Source: Deltaproteobacteria bacterium (GTDB taxonomy: Bacteria > Desulfobacterota > DSM-4660 > Desulfatiglandales > HGW-15). Taken from it: a stretch of DNA of 55,743 bases. Each line of letters starts with the position of its first letter. Position 1 is the stretch's first letter. Positions 36,131 through 44,233 of the stretch are shown here, piece by piece. The position numbers were made by a program, and so were the translations under genes. The notes below the pieces were generated by a model. The model was not told where the DNA came from. It made no database searches and worked only from the letters and a program-made list of their open reading frames with translations. The stretch lies in contig JAFGFY010000069.1 of the NCBI GenBank assembly GCA_016930795.1, forward strand, positions 1-55,743, given 5' to 3'.

Positions 36131-37891
36131 CTATTGTTGAGAATTCAAAATTCTTGACGCTTCTTCGACATTGTTTTTCCCACTCCCCTTGAGTGGGAGC
36201 CTTATACAGAACGTACTCCCTTTATCGATGACGCTGCGGACACTGATCTCCCCTCCCAATTTTTTAATAATCCCATAGCAGATTGACAGGCCTAAACCGG
36301 TTCCCTTCCCGACCGGCTTGGTCGTAAAAAAGGGATCAAAGATTTGTGAAATGTTATCTTCCGGAATCCCGACACCATCGTCTGAAACCTCAATCACGAC
36401 ATGATCTTCTTCCAGTCGGGCGGATATGGATAAAATCCCCCCTTTCTTTTCCATTGCATCCAAGGCGTTATTAATCAGGTTGAGAAGGACTTGTTGAAGC
36501 TCGGTTGGAGAGACCTCAATGGGAGGAAGATCCTTTTTTATTTCCATATTGATGATAATGCCGCTGAACCTTGCCCTTTTTGCGGAAATGGTGACCATAT
36601 CTTCAATCAATTCATTCAACCTGATCGTCTCTATTCTGGAGTCTGTTTTCCTGGCAAAACTGAGCAGTTTGTGGGTTATCTCCTTGCAGCGTTCCCCTTG
36701 AGTGCGAATCTGCCTCAATGCTCTTCTAAATTCACCCAAATTTTTGCTTTCCTGGAATTCTTCCTCTTCCAACAGATCGTCAATCCAGCCGGCTTCTTCA
36801 ACCATAATAGCGACCGGATTGTTGATTTCATGGGCGATACCTGCCGCCAGTTCACCTATCGACGCCAGTTTGCCCGTCTGAAACATCTGTTCGCTTCGTT
36901 TTTGCTTTTCTTTGTCAGCCTGCTGGATTCTACGAAGCATCTTCTTGGAGAGGCTGAGGGTATTGGCCACGATCAACAAACCGACTATCAAGATGACAGT
37001 GAGGGCTATCATCTCTGTCTTTATAAGACCGGAAAACGCCTCAGAGGCCCTTTGATAATAGACCAGGGCCCAATCCCCTCCTTTGAGAAAGCCTGTTACG
37101 TATATGTTTTTATGCCCTGAACCATCCGTCCGCTGAACCATGAAGATGTCTCGCGCCCCTTCTGTGATTCCCAGGAAATCCATTAAGCTTCTTTCTCCGT
37201 GGTCTATGTGGTGAATCGATCCGACCTGATATTGCCCATCCCTATCTATGATAAAAGCGGATCCCCCCCTTCCGGTAACAGTCTCTTTCACGACTCGGCT
37301 GAACACATCGCGATCGATGCCTGTTCGCAAAACCCAGTCTTTTTCCATTTTGTTTTTTCTCACTGCAATGATGATAAAGGGAATGTCTGCCAAGCCGGAA
37401 GGCATATGGCTAATCACATACCCGGTACTCATCGCTTCTCGGTACCAGTCAGTCTTTAAATGTCTTGGATTCTCAGATTTATGAGGGCCTGCATAGGCGA
37501 CCCGAACACCCTCATCGTCAATCACCTCCAGATCTGAAAAGACATGGCCGTAATGCTTCTGTAATCTGTTCAACATCTCCACTAAAAAGAATTCATCCGT
37601 TAATTGTTGGAAATTAAATGTGTCCGCCATCATGCTGATGTCGGCCAGTTTATCTTCCAAGAAACGATCAATATGCTCTGTGCTTTTTTGAATAACTTCT
37701 TCGAGATGCGCCCTAATCTCCTTTTTATAGGACACTCGAGACTGATATAAAATGATGCCGCTGACCAGCACCATGGGTATAAGGGGAACCACCACTCCGA
37801 TAAGAAACATACTTTTCATTAATGATTTATAATGCTTATCAGCTGCCATGCCTCTTTTGAGTCCTTCGAAAAAGGGATTCGACGTCTTCAA
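36131..37891 (-). CDS. dCache sensor histidine kinase
   Basis: 586 residues from a TTG start; an ATG 14 codons later (37849) is an alternative. TM1 at about 27-49, a double-Cache sensor that departs most from its paralogues ([33 protein letters not shown]), TM2 at about 300-320, no HAMP, HisKA with [12 protein letters not shown], and HATPase_c with [16 protein letters not shown] and GKGTGLGLS. The changes in the sensor suggest a different ligand from the other four. It lies 31 bp after the double-receiver gene in the unit led by the promoter at 38854-38870. Confidence 0.9.
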   Translation of the reverse strand: MKTSNPFFEGLKRGMAADKHYKSLMKSMFLIGVVVPLIPMVLVSGIILYQSRVSYKKEIRAHLEEVIQKSTEHIDRFLEDKLADISMMADTFNFQQLTDEFFLVEMLNRLQKHYGHVFSDLEVIDDEGVRVAYAGPHKSENPRHLKTDWYREAMSTGYVISHMPSGLADIPFIIIAVRKNKMEKDWVLRTGIDRDVFSRVVKETVTGRGGSAFIIDRDGQYQVGSIHHIDHGERSLMDFLGITEGARDIFMVQRTDGSGHKNIYVTGFLKGGDWALVYYQRASEAFSGLIKTEMIALTVILIVGLLIVANTLSLSKKMLRRIQQADKEKQKRSEQMFQTGKLASIGELAAGIAHEINNPVAIMVEEAGWIDDLLEEEEFQESKNLGEFRRALRQIRTQGERCKEITHKLLSFARKTDSRIETIRLNELIEDMVTISAKRARFSGIIINMEIKKDLPPIEVSPTELQQVLLNLINNALDAMEKKGGILSISARLEEDHVVIEVSDDGVGIPEDNISQIFDPFFTTKPVGKGTGLGLSICYGIIKKLGGEISVRSVIDKGSTFCIRLPLKGSGKNNVEEASRILNSQQ

Positions 37892-37922
37892 GCACTTTAC
37901 TCATTTGACCAGGCTTTCCGGA

Positions 37923-38765
37923 TTATTTGTCATCTTCATTCTCTTCCATAAACTCTTTCATGGTTTCCCTAGCCATTTCCCTCTCGCCTGCCTGCGCAAA
38001 GGCTGAAGCCATAATGAGAGTATCCATAGCCCTCTTTGATTTCTTAATTTTCTTCCATGCATTTTGTAAGGCGCCGACCAGGCGATCAATGTCCACGGGT
38101 TTTCTCATGTAGGCGACTGCCCCTAATTTCTTGGCCATGGCCTCATCTTTGTCCGTTCCATGACCTGTCAGCACAACCACCTGGACATCAGGATTCCTCT
38201 CCTTGGCCTGACGCAGCACCTCTATCCCATCAATGCCGGGCATTCTGAGGTCCAGCACCATCATGTCATGTTTTCCCTCCTTGAGCGCTTCCAGGGCCTG
38301 CTCACCGTCATAGGCGACATCGGCTTCAAGGTTTCGCAGTTCAAGTCGCTCCGAAAGGCTCTCGACAAATTCCTTCTCATCATCCACTAGAAGCACTTTC
38401 ATCTTCTCTTTCTTCATGGCGCCAATAAGATGATCAATATCTACCGGTTTCTTTAGATAGGCGAATGCGCCAAGTTTTTTGGCCATGGCTTCGTCCTTCT
38501 CGGTTCCGTGACCTGTCAGCACAACCACCTGGACATCGGGATTCCTCTCTTTGGCCTGACGCAGCACCTCTATCCCATCAATGCCGGGCATTCTGAGGTC
38601 CAGCACCATCACGTCGTGTTTTCCTTCCTTGAGCGCTTCCAGGGCCTGCTCACCGTCATAGGCGACATCGGCTTCAAGGTTTCGCAGTCCAAGTCGCTCC
38701 GAAAGGCTCTCGACAAATTCCTTTTCGTCATCCACTAAAAGGATTTTCAGTTTTTCTTTCTTCAT
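37923..38765 (-). CDS. Double-receiver response regulator (tandem REC-REC)
   Basis: 280 residues: two nearly identical receivers (1-116 and 117-232) with LLVDDEKEF, VLDLRMPGIDG, LTGHGT and KKPVDI or RKPVDI, then a 48-residue helical tail. The second copy starts with its own MKKEK, the relic of a start codon, so the gene arose by in-frame tandem duplication of a receiver gene. Both phosphoacceptor Asps are intact. It is the first gene after the sigma-54 promoter at 38854-38870 and may buffer or relay phosphate among the several kinases here. Confidence 0.9.
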   Translation of the reverse strand: MKKEKLKILLVDDEKEFVESLSERLGLRNLEADVAYDGEQALEALKEGKHDVMVLDLRMPGIDGIEVLRQAKERNPDVQVVVLTGHGTEKDEAMAKKLGAFAYLKKPVDIDHLIGAMKKEKMKVLLVDDEKEFVESLSERLELRNLEADVAYDGEQALEALKEGKHDMMVLDLRMPGIDGIEVLRQAKERNPDVQVVVLTGHGTDKDEAMAKKLGAVAYMRKPVDIDRLVGALQNAWKKIKKSKRAMDTLIMASAFAQAGEREMARETMKEFMEENEDDK

Positions 38766-38853
38766 GATGGGTCTCCTTTGGTATCTCTGAACCAGTCTTT
38801 AGATTTGAGGCCTTTCTCACTCACAATAAAACAGCCTCTCTGTTTGAGATGAG

Positions 38854-38870
38854 AGCAAAGGATATGCCAA
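38854..38870 (-). promoter_or_regulatory. Sigma-54 promoter upstream of the double-receiver operon
   Basis: The minus strand reads TTGGCATATCCTTTGCT: TTGGCA at -24 and TTTGCT at -12 with exact spacing. It lies 89 bp upstream of the start at 38765 and faces the large unit running to 29.6 kb. Confidence 0.82.
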
Positions 38871-38962
38871 AAATATACTACGTGTAATTTCAGGTGGTTA
38901 TAGGAGGGACAAGAAAATTCCGTAAACAATATGAAACATAATGGAACCTTCTTATTAAAACG

Positions 38963-38982
38963 TTATGAGACATTATGAGACA
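38963..38982. promoter_or_regulatory. Tandem 10-bp direct repeat, candidate activator site
   Basis: Two adjacent copies of TTATGAGACA, centred about 105 bp upstream of the -24 element of the promoter at 38854-38870. Nearby at about 38930 is ATATGAAACATAATG. Both differ from the TTTACA dyads of the other three promoters, suggesting another activator. Confidence 0.5.
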
Positions 38983-39037
38983 CTTCACGATGGCTAGATT
39001 CTTCAAAGGAGCGGGATCTCTTTTCATCACCGCTACT

Positions 39038-39421
39038 TTAACGGCTTCTTAGTTTTGAGGGCTCGAGGGCCTCGTTCATTCGATTGATCAACTCCTCGAT
39101 ATTGACGGGCTTCATCAGATAGTCAAAGGCCCCTTGATACATGCCCTTGATCCCGTCTTTTGTGGAGCCGTGACCCGTTAAAAGGATGACCTGAATTTCA
39201 GGATGCTTTCTCTTTATTCGCTTCAAGACATCAAGTCCGCCGATGCCGGGCATCAAAACATCCAACACCACTAGAGGCGGTTTGTGCTCTTCTATTAGAT
39301 GAAGAGCCTGTTCACCATTCATGGCTACAAGGGTTTCGATATCTCTAAATTCAAGTCTCTCTGCTAAGGTGGACACAAATTCCTGTTCATCATCCACCAA
39401 GAGCACCTTTATTTTGTTCAT
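39038..39421 (-). CDS. Single-domain response regulator
   Basis: 127 residues: LVDDEQEF, VVLDVLMPGIGG, LTGHGS and YLMKPVNI. The phosphorylation loop reads PGIGG, with Gly replacing the usual Asp of PGMDG. No output domain. It begins one base after the stop region of the dCache kinase at 39423-41156, so the two are tightly coupled. It ends the operon that starts with the PAS sigma-54 activator. Confidence 0.87.
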   Translation of the reverse strand: MNKIKVLLVDDEQEFVSTLAERLEFRDIETLVAMNGEQALHLIEEHKPPLVVLDVLMPGIGGLDVLKRIKRKHPEIQVILLTGHGSTKDGIKGMYQGAFDYLMKPVNIEELINRMNEALEPSKLRSR

Positions 39422-39422
39422 G

Positions 39423-41156
39423 CTATGCCTCCGCCTCCTGTTTAGCGCTCTTGGGAAGAAACACAGTAAATGTGGTTCCTTTCCCTTCCCTGCTATTGAC
39501 CTCGATATGACCGCCCAGCTTCTTGATAATACCGTAAGTAATGGAAAGGCCTAGACCCGTACCGTACCCCTTGCGTCCCGTGAAAAAAGGGTCAAAAATA
39601 CGACTCATGGTCTCTTCCGACATTCCGATGCCGTTGTCCTCTATGGATACTGATACAAGTTCTGGGTCTTGCCGGCGGCTGGTAATGGCAATGCTTCCAC
39701 CATCTTCCACGGCAGAAAAGGCGTTGTTGAGGATGTTGAGAAAGACCTGCTGCAACTGGCCGTGGTCTGAGGAGATCTCCGGAAGTTCTTTATCCAAATT
39801 GAGCCGCACCTCGATGTTGCGATGAAACGCCTCCTTTTCCAGAAAGCCGTACACTTCCTGCACGACTTCGTTCAGGTCTATGGTCTCGATTTCAACATCC
39901 ATGCGACGGGCAAAGCCCAGGAGTCGATGGGTAATCGTGCTACACCGATCCACACAGGCGTTGATCGACTCCGTCAACTTCAGAAATTTCTCTTTTCTTT
40001 CAAAGGTTGGCATGGTCTCGATGAGGTCTTGCAGAAGGCCGGCCTTCTCATTGATAATCGCCATCGGATTATTGATCTCATGGGCGACCCCGGCCGCCAG
40101 TCGACCGACCGATGCCAGTTTGTTCGTGTGCTCGATTTCATGATAGGTCACGAGACGTTCACGGTCAGATATTTCGATCCGTTTAACGAGTATGTCCGTT
40201 ATCTTAAATACAACAAGAAAAATGAGAAGCACGCTGACTATAAAAATGATCAGTATTTCACTTTTCAGTGTGTACCAGGACTTTAAAACCTCACTTCGCG
40301 GTTTTGCCAGCATAAGGACGAACGAAGGGGAGAGAAAGTATTTATAGGCCAGCAGGATTGGATGTCCCTGGGGATCCATCGTTTCCACGACATCCGTCTC
40401 ATAGTTTATGGGAGGCATAGGCATGGGAAACCTCTCCAAAACCTTTCCATAGAACCTTGATGAGGTCTGAAAAACGCCTGAATGGTTCACAATAAAGGCG
40501 TCACTTGATGAATCAAGTCCCATGGAGGCAATGAGACTATTAAACTTCTCCGTGTCGATGGTAGCCCGGAGAATCCAGTTTTCCCCTATTTGGTTTTCCG
40601 TCCGAATGGCGATCACAAAATGGGGAAACTTGCGATATCCCATAAATACCTCGCTGATATGCTCTCCACGAACCGTTACTTCCCTGAACCAGTCATGGTC
40701 CATGTATGTCTTCCCTTCAAGAGAATAGGGACCGACATAGCTCTTTTGCACACCGAAAGAGTCTATTAATCCAAGATCTACAAAACCTCCGAATTTATCT
40801 TTCATGACATGAAAGATACGATTCAGGGTCTTCTGGTCGGATAATTCCTCAAAAGAATAGGCCGAAGCGATGAAACTAACGGCCGAAAGGCGCTCCGTGA
40901 GAAAAAGCTCAAAGGAGTGTTGGGTTTTACTGACCAGGCTCCTCATGGGCGTGATGATCTCACGCCTTAGCGCCTGCTGATACTCATAGTGATTAATGAC
41001 AGCCATCATGACAAGGGGCAATATGGTAACCGCCACCATGATAAGAATCATATTGCGCCTAAGAAGTCTGTAACGCCGAGGAAATTCTTCCTCGCTGGGG
41101 AATCTCACCGGCTCTGCCAAAATAGAAGTGGCTTGATCTGAGTTTCTGTCAGCCAT
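39423..41156 (-). CDS. dCache sensor histidine kinase
   Basis: 577 residues from the ATG at 41156, which has AAAGGAA upstream and overlaps the NifX-like stop by 8 bp; the frame stays open 20 codons further, to 41216. A cytoplasmic leader of about 35 residues, TM1 (about 36-57), a double-Cache sensor (HISEVFMGYRKFPHFVIAI), TM2 (about 300-325), HisKA with [12 protein letters not shown], and HATPase_c with NILNNAFSA, DNGIGMS and GYGTGLGLS. The RIGKTGE motif of its paralogues is replaced (LDSSSDAFIVN). Its receiver lies 1 bp downstream. Confidence 0.9.
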   Translation of the reverse strand: MADRNSDQATSILAEPVRFPSEEEFPRRYRLLRRNMILIMVAVTILPLVMMAVINHYEYQQALRREIITPMRSLVSKTQHSFELFLTERLSAVSFIASAYSFEELSDQKTLNRIFHVMKDKFGGFVDLGLIDSFGVQKSYVGPYSLEGKTYMDHDWFREVTVRGEHISEVFMGYRKFPHFVIAIRTENQIGENWILRATIDTEKFNSLIASMGLDSSSDAFIVNHSGVFQTSSRFYGKVLERFPMPMPPINYETDVVETMDPQGHPILLAYKYFLSPSFVLMLAKPRSEVLKSWYTLKSEILIIFIVSVLLIFLVVFKITDILVKRIEISDRERLVTYHEIEHTNKLASVGRLAAGVAHEINNPMAIINEKAGLLQDLIETMPTFERKEKFLKLTESINACVDRCSTITHRLLGFARRMDVEIETIDLNEVVQEVYGFLEKEAFHRNIEVRLNLDKELPEISSDHGQLQQVFLNILNNAFSAVEDGGSIAITSRRQDPELVSVSIEDNGIGMSEETMSRIFDPFFTGRKGYGTGLGLSITYGIIKKLGGHIEVNSREGKGTTFTVFLPKSAKQEAEA

Positions 41157-41508
41157 GGGATTTCCTTTCCGGCCGATCAAAGAGGATGGACCCGGCCTTA
41201 AGCTTTCCTTGTGCAAAAAGGTTGAGAGCGTGCTCCCAAGACCCCATTACGGAATCCAATACCCTCACCTTCTTCCAGGTAAGATATTCGAAAAATTCTT
41301 CTTCAATTCCGTTACAGATGACCACTTCAATCCCTTCCTTTGAAATCAATTGACACAGATCCTCCGCAGAGGCATGGGCCAGCACGATCGTCCTGTTCTT
41401 CTCAATGCGTCCATCCGCGCCGATAGAGGAAATCATGACTTCGGTGGTCATGTCGAATCGGGGCGCCACAGCATTTTCACATAGGGTAGTCATAACTTTT
41501 TGTGACAT
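41149..41508 (-). CDS. NifX/NifB-like dinitrogenase cofactor-type protein
   Basis: 119 residues with a fold like the dinitrogenase iron-molybdenum cofactor family: the early CENAVAPRFDMTTEV (compare the family's hGRFG/APHFG-type segment), a central VICNGIEEEFFEYL and VRVLDSVMGSWEHAL. No nif genes are near. Such stand-alone proteins may bind metal clusters or act as small regulators, but their function is unsettled. It lies 24 bp after the PAS sigma-54 activator and overlaps the kinase start, so it belongs to the signalling operon. Cys10 is among the few candidates for metal ligation. Confidence 0.68.
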   Translation of the reverse strand: MSQKVMTTLCENAVAPRFDMTTEVMISSIGADGRIEKNRTIVLAHASAEDLCQLISKEGIEVVICNGIEEEFFEYLTWKKVRVLDSVMGSWEHALNLFAQGKLKAGSILFDRPERKSHG

Positions 41509-41532
41509 TTTTATCGTCTCCCGCCTAAGACA

Positions 41533-42942
41533 CTATGATTGAATCCCATACTGCTTCATTTTTCGCCATAATGTAGACCTGCCCCAGCCTATAAGTTCGG
41601 CGGCTCTACTGCGCCGACCCCTGGCTTTGAGCAAAGCATCAATGATGAGCTGCCGCTCTACAGATGCCCAACTCATGGTGCTCTTCTCCAGAGATGAATT
41701 CGGTCTCGCCGGGGTCGACAAACGGCCTTTCAAACCATTCTTGGTACCGATCATTTCCGTCCCATGATAAAGATAAGTGGGAAGATCCTCCATTCCGATC
41801 ATGTGAGATGAACAGATGCTGGTTGCATACTCCACGATGTTTCTAAGCTCTCGCACATTACCCGGGTAGGCATAATTCAGCACAACATGGCGGGCCTGCC
41901 GTGAGAAATCCTTGACCTTTTTCCCAAAGCGTGTGGAGAAAAGTTTTATAAAGTGATCCAGGAGAAGGTTGATGTCCTCTTCTCTTTCCCTGAGGGGAGG
42001 TAAATGTAGACGAACAACGTTAAGCCTAAAGAGCAGATCCCGGCGAAAAAGCCCCTCTTCAACCATACGTTCCAAATCTCGATTTGTGGCGGCAATGACC
42101 CGAGCATCGGACTGGAAACCATTGGTGCATCCCAATGGATATACGATCTTGTCGTCCAGAAAGGTCAGGAGCTTGGCTTGGAGCGGAAGCGGAAGGTCAC
42201 CGATTTCCGTGAGAAAGAGCGTGCCGTTATGGGCCAACCGCAGGCGTCCCATCTTGTCATTCACGGCCCCTGTAAAAGCCCCTTTCTTATGCCCGAATAG
42301 CTCTGATTCCAATAGAGTCTCCGGTAAGGCCCCACAATTAATCTTGACAAAAGCCCCTTCTGAACGCTCAGAGGCATTATGGACGATTTCCGCGAGCACA
42401 TCTTTGCCCGTGCCTGTCTCCCCGGTAATAAGGAGAGAAGAATCGGTCTGGGCGATTACCGGGACCAACCGGAGTATATCCCTTATTCTCGGGCTTCGAC
42501 CAATAAATTGACTGAAGCTGTCATCAGATTGAGCCTTATCATCACCTCCCTGATGCGCCCTAATGTCTTCCATCGTCTCCAAAAAACCAACAATCCTTCC
42601 TTTGATATCATGCAAGGGCGCGGTCCTCACTCGAACCGGGATTTTTTGACGCCCGCGATTGATGAGGTTTCCTTCAGCGGTCACCGATGAATGGCTCTCC
42701 GTCACTTTGGGTAAAGGGCAATGATAACTGCAAAGGCTGGTTCGCAATACATCTCGGCAGGGGATCCCCCATACCTCATCCCGCGAAAAGCCGCTTAGGG
42801 TTTCCAGGGCACTGTTCATAAATAGGATTCGTCGTTCAAGGTCTGTAATAGCCAACCCCAGGAAGACCTCATCCATGAGGCTGGAGAGTTCCACGGAGGA
42901 GCCGAATAGTTCTCTGATTTTCCCGAATGATCCAGAAGTCAA
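41533..42942 (-). CDS. PAS-containing sigma-54-dependent activator with altered Walker B
   Basis: 469 residues: PAS (about 20-125, with Cys-rich SLCSYHCPLPK), AAA+ (about 148-370) with Walker A GETGTGKD, sigma-54 loop GAFTGA, and a Fis-type HTH at the end (GRRSRAAELIGWGRSTLWRK). The Walker B reads LFLTEIGD, so the usual Asp of LFLDEIG is Thr; this could weaken Mg-ATP use. The start is TTG at 42942 with GGGGAAC just upstream. No receiver is present, so the PAS domain or a partner (NifX-like protein, kinase) gives the signal. It may act on the promoter at 38854-38870. Confidence 0.88.
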   Translation of the reverse strand: MTSGSFGKIRELFGSSVELSSLMDEVFLGLAITDLERRILFMNSALETLSGFSRDEVWGIPCRDVLRTSLCSYHCPLPKVTESHSSVTAEGNLINRGRQKIPVRVRTAPLHDIKGRIVGFLETMEDIRAHQGGDDKAQSDDSFSQFIGRSPRIRDILRLVPVIAQTDSSLLITGETGTGKDVLAEIVHNASERSEGAFVKINCGALPETLLESELFGHKKGAFTGAVNDKMGRLRLAHNGTLFLTEIGDLPLPLQAKLLTFLDDKIVYPLGCTNGFQSDARVIAATNRDLERMVEEGLFRRDLLFRLNVVRLHLPPLREREEDINLLLDHFIKLFSTRFGKKVKDFSRQARHVVLNYAYPGNVRELRNIVEYATSICSSHMIGMEDLPTYLYHGTEMIGTKNGLKGRLSTPARPNSSLEKSTMSWASVERQLIIDALLKARGRRSRAAELIGWGRSTLWRKMKQYGIQS

Positions 42943-43056
42943 TACGTTCCCCTTCTTCCTAAAGATGATTCATCTTATTTATGTTTATGTGCGTTGATTT
43001 AAATAAAAATTATCTTTTATAATTTAAAGCCTATAAGTTTTGGAATGAGTACATCT

Positions 43057-43101
43057 CGAGACATTCTTTAGCATTGATAATGTTTCATATCAAGGCATTA
43101 T
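43057..43101. promoter_or_regulatory. Candidate operator region upstream of the PAS activator
   Basis: The 181-bp gap 42943-43123 is AT-rich. It holds CGAGACATT (about 43058) and, on the minus strand, ATATGAAACATTAT (about 43077-43090), both echoing sequences near 38930-38982. ATAATG (43077-43082) and CATTAT (43096-43101) form an inverted repeat. Autoregulation by the PAS activator is possible; no clear promoter was identified. Confidence 0.3.
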
Positions 43102-43123
43102 AAAACAAATGTTTGAGCTGTGA

Positions 43124-44059
43124 TCATCCGGCAATCACGTGGGTGCCGGCGTTTCCTTCGACGGCTTTCTCGATGTCTTTCAAATGGGTAATGACGGCTT
43201 TCTCGCCCCCGTTGGCAATAAAAGAGATACAGGCATGCACCTTTGGGCCCATGGACCCCGGCGGAAATTCGCCGTTTTCCAGATAATCCTTGGCCTGACT
43301 GACAGTGAGGGTGGGCAGGAAGGTCTGGTCCGCAGTCCCGTAATGAAGTGCAACACCCTTTTCATCAGTCGCAATGACAAATATATCCACACCCACCTCT
43401 TCGGCCAGTTTGGCGCTGGCCAGGTCCTTATCGATAACAGCATCCACACCGCTAAAACGCCTGCCTTCCCTGACTACGGGGATGCCGCCGCCGCCGCAGC
43501 AGATGACGATAAAATCCATTGAGATCAGTCTGCTGATCTCCCGTTTTTCAACAATGGTTACCGGGTTGGGCGATACAACCAGGCGACGGTAACCTTTAGC
43601 CGTTTTGCGGATCGGGTAGGGCTGGGCCTTTGCCTGTCTTTCGGTAAAAACCGGTCCTATAGGTTTCGATGGGGCCTTAAAAGCCGGATCTTTTTCATCA
43701 ACAACAACGTATGTGATGACAGTGATAAGTGGCTGTATCTCGTCAATACCGAGTGCCGTTAATTCGCTGTCCAGGGTGGATTCAATCATGTACCCGATCT
43801 GCCCTTGGGTTTGAGCGACAAGGATCTCAAGAGGCAGTCGCGGTAAGGCATCGCAACACTCTTGTTGGAGCATCAGATTGCCGACCTGGGGACCGTTGCC
43901 ATGAGTGATGATCAACCGGTATTCGCGGGATAATTTTCCCAGTTGACTCATAGGTATCTTTAGGTTGTCGAATTGCTCCTCAATGGTCCCGTCCTGCCCC
44001 TTCCGAATCAAGGCGTTCCCACCTAACGCGACAAGTAATGTTTTTTTTCTTTGTGGCAT
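43124..44059 (-). CDS. arcC: Carbamate kinase
   Basis: About 311 residues from the ATG at 44059; the frame is open to 44092. It opens LLVALGGNALIRKGQDG and contains ITHGNGPQVGNLMLQQE and the GGGGIPVV segment, all carbamate-kinase signatures of the amino-acid-kinase fold. It interconverts ATP plus carbamate and ADP plus carbamoyl phosphate, usually making ATP in arginine or purine-derived catabolism. No carbamoyltransferase is in the window. It is downstream of the diphosphoglycerate-synthase-like gene and ornithine aminotransferase on the same strand. Confidence 0.92.
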   Translation of the reverse strand: MPQRKKTLLVALGGNALIRKGQDGTIEEQFDNLKIPMSQLGKLSREYRLIITHGNGPQVGNLMLQQECCDALPRLPLEILVAQTQGQIGYMIESTLDSELTALGIDEIQPLITVITYVVVDEKDPAFKAPSKPIGPVFTERQAKAQPYPIRKTAKGYRRLVVSPNPVTIVEKREISRLISMDFIVICCGGGGIPVVREGRRFSGVDAVIDKDLASAKLAEEVGVDIFVIATDEKGVALHYGTADQTFLPTLTVSQAKDYLENGEFPPGSMGPKVHACISFIANGGEKAVITHLKDIEKAVEGNAGTHVIAG

Positions 44060-44124
44060 ATTGATCGACCCCGTTGGTTCAATTCTTGACATAAAGACTC
44101 AGGTGGACGGGCGCGACCTGTTAG

Positions 44125-44227
44125 TGTCGTGTCTCAGAAATAGCTTTCATAATTTTATTAGGTTCTATGACACTTTTGAGTCTTTACCGAAGGCACATAT
44201 TATTCAAGTTAATTCTGAGACACGACA
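44125..44227. repeat. 103-bp palindromic element with 15-bp perfect terminal inverted repeats
   Basis: TGTCGTGTCTCAGAA at 44125-44139 is repeated inverted at 44213-44227. Pairing continues imperfectly for about 15 further bases inside each end. The element fills most of the gap between carbamate kinase and the upstream gene. It has no ORF. The size and terminal repeats fit a MITE-like remnant; no target duplication is evident. Confidence 0.65.
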
Positions 44228-44233
44228 ATATCT

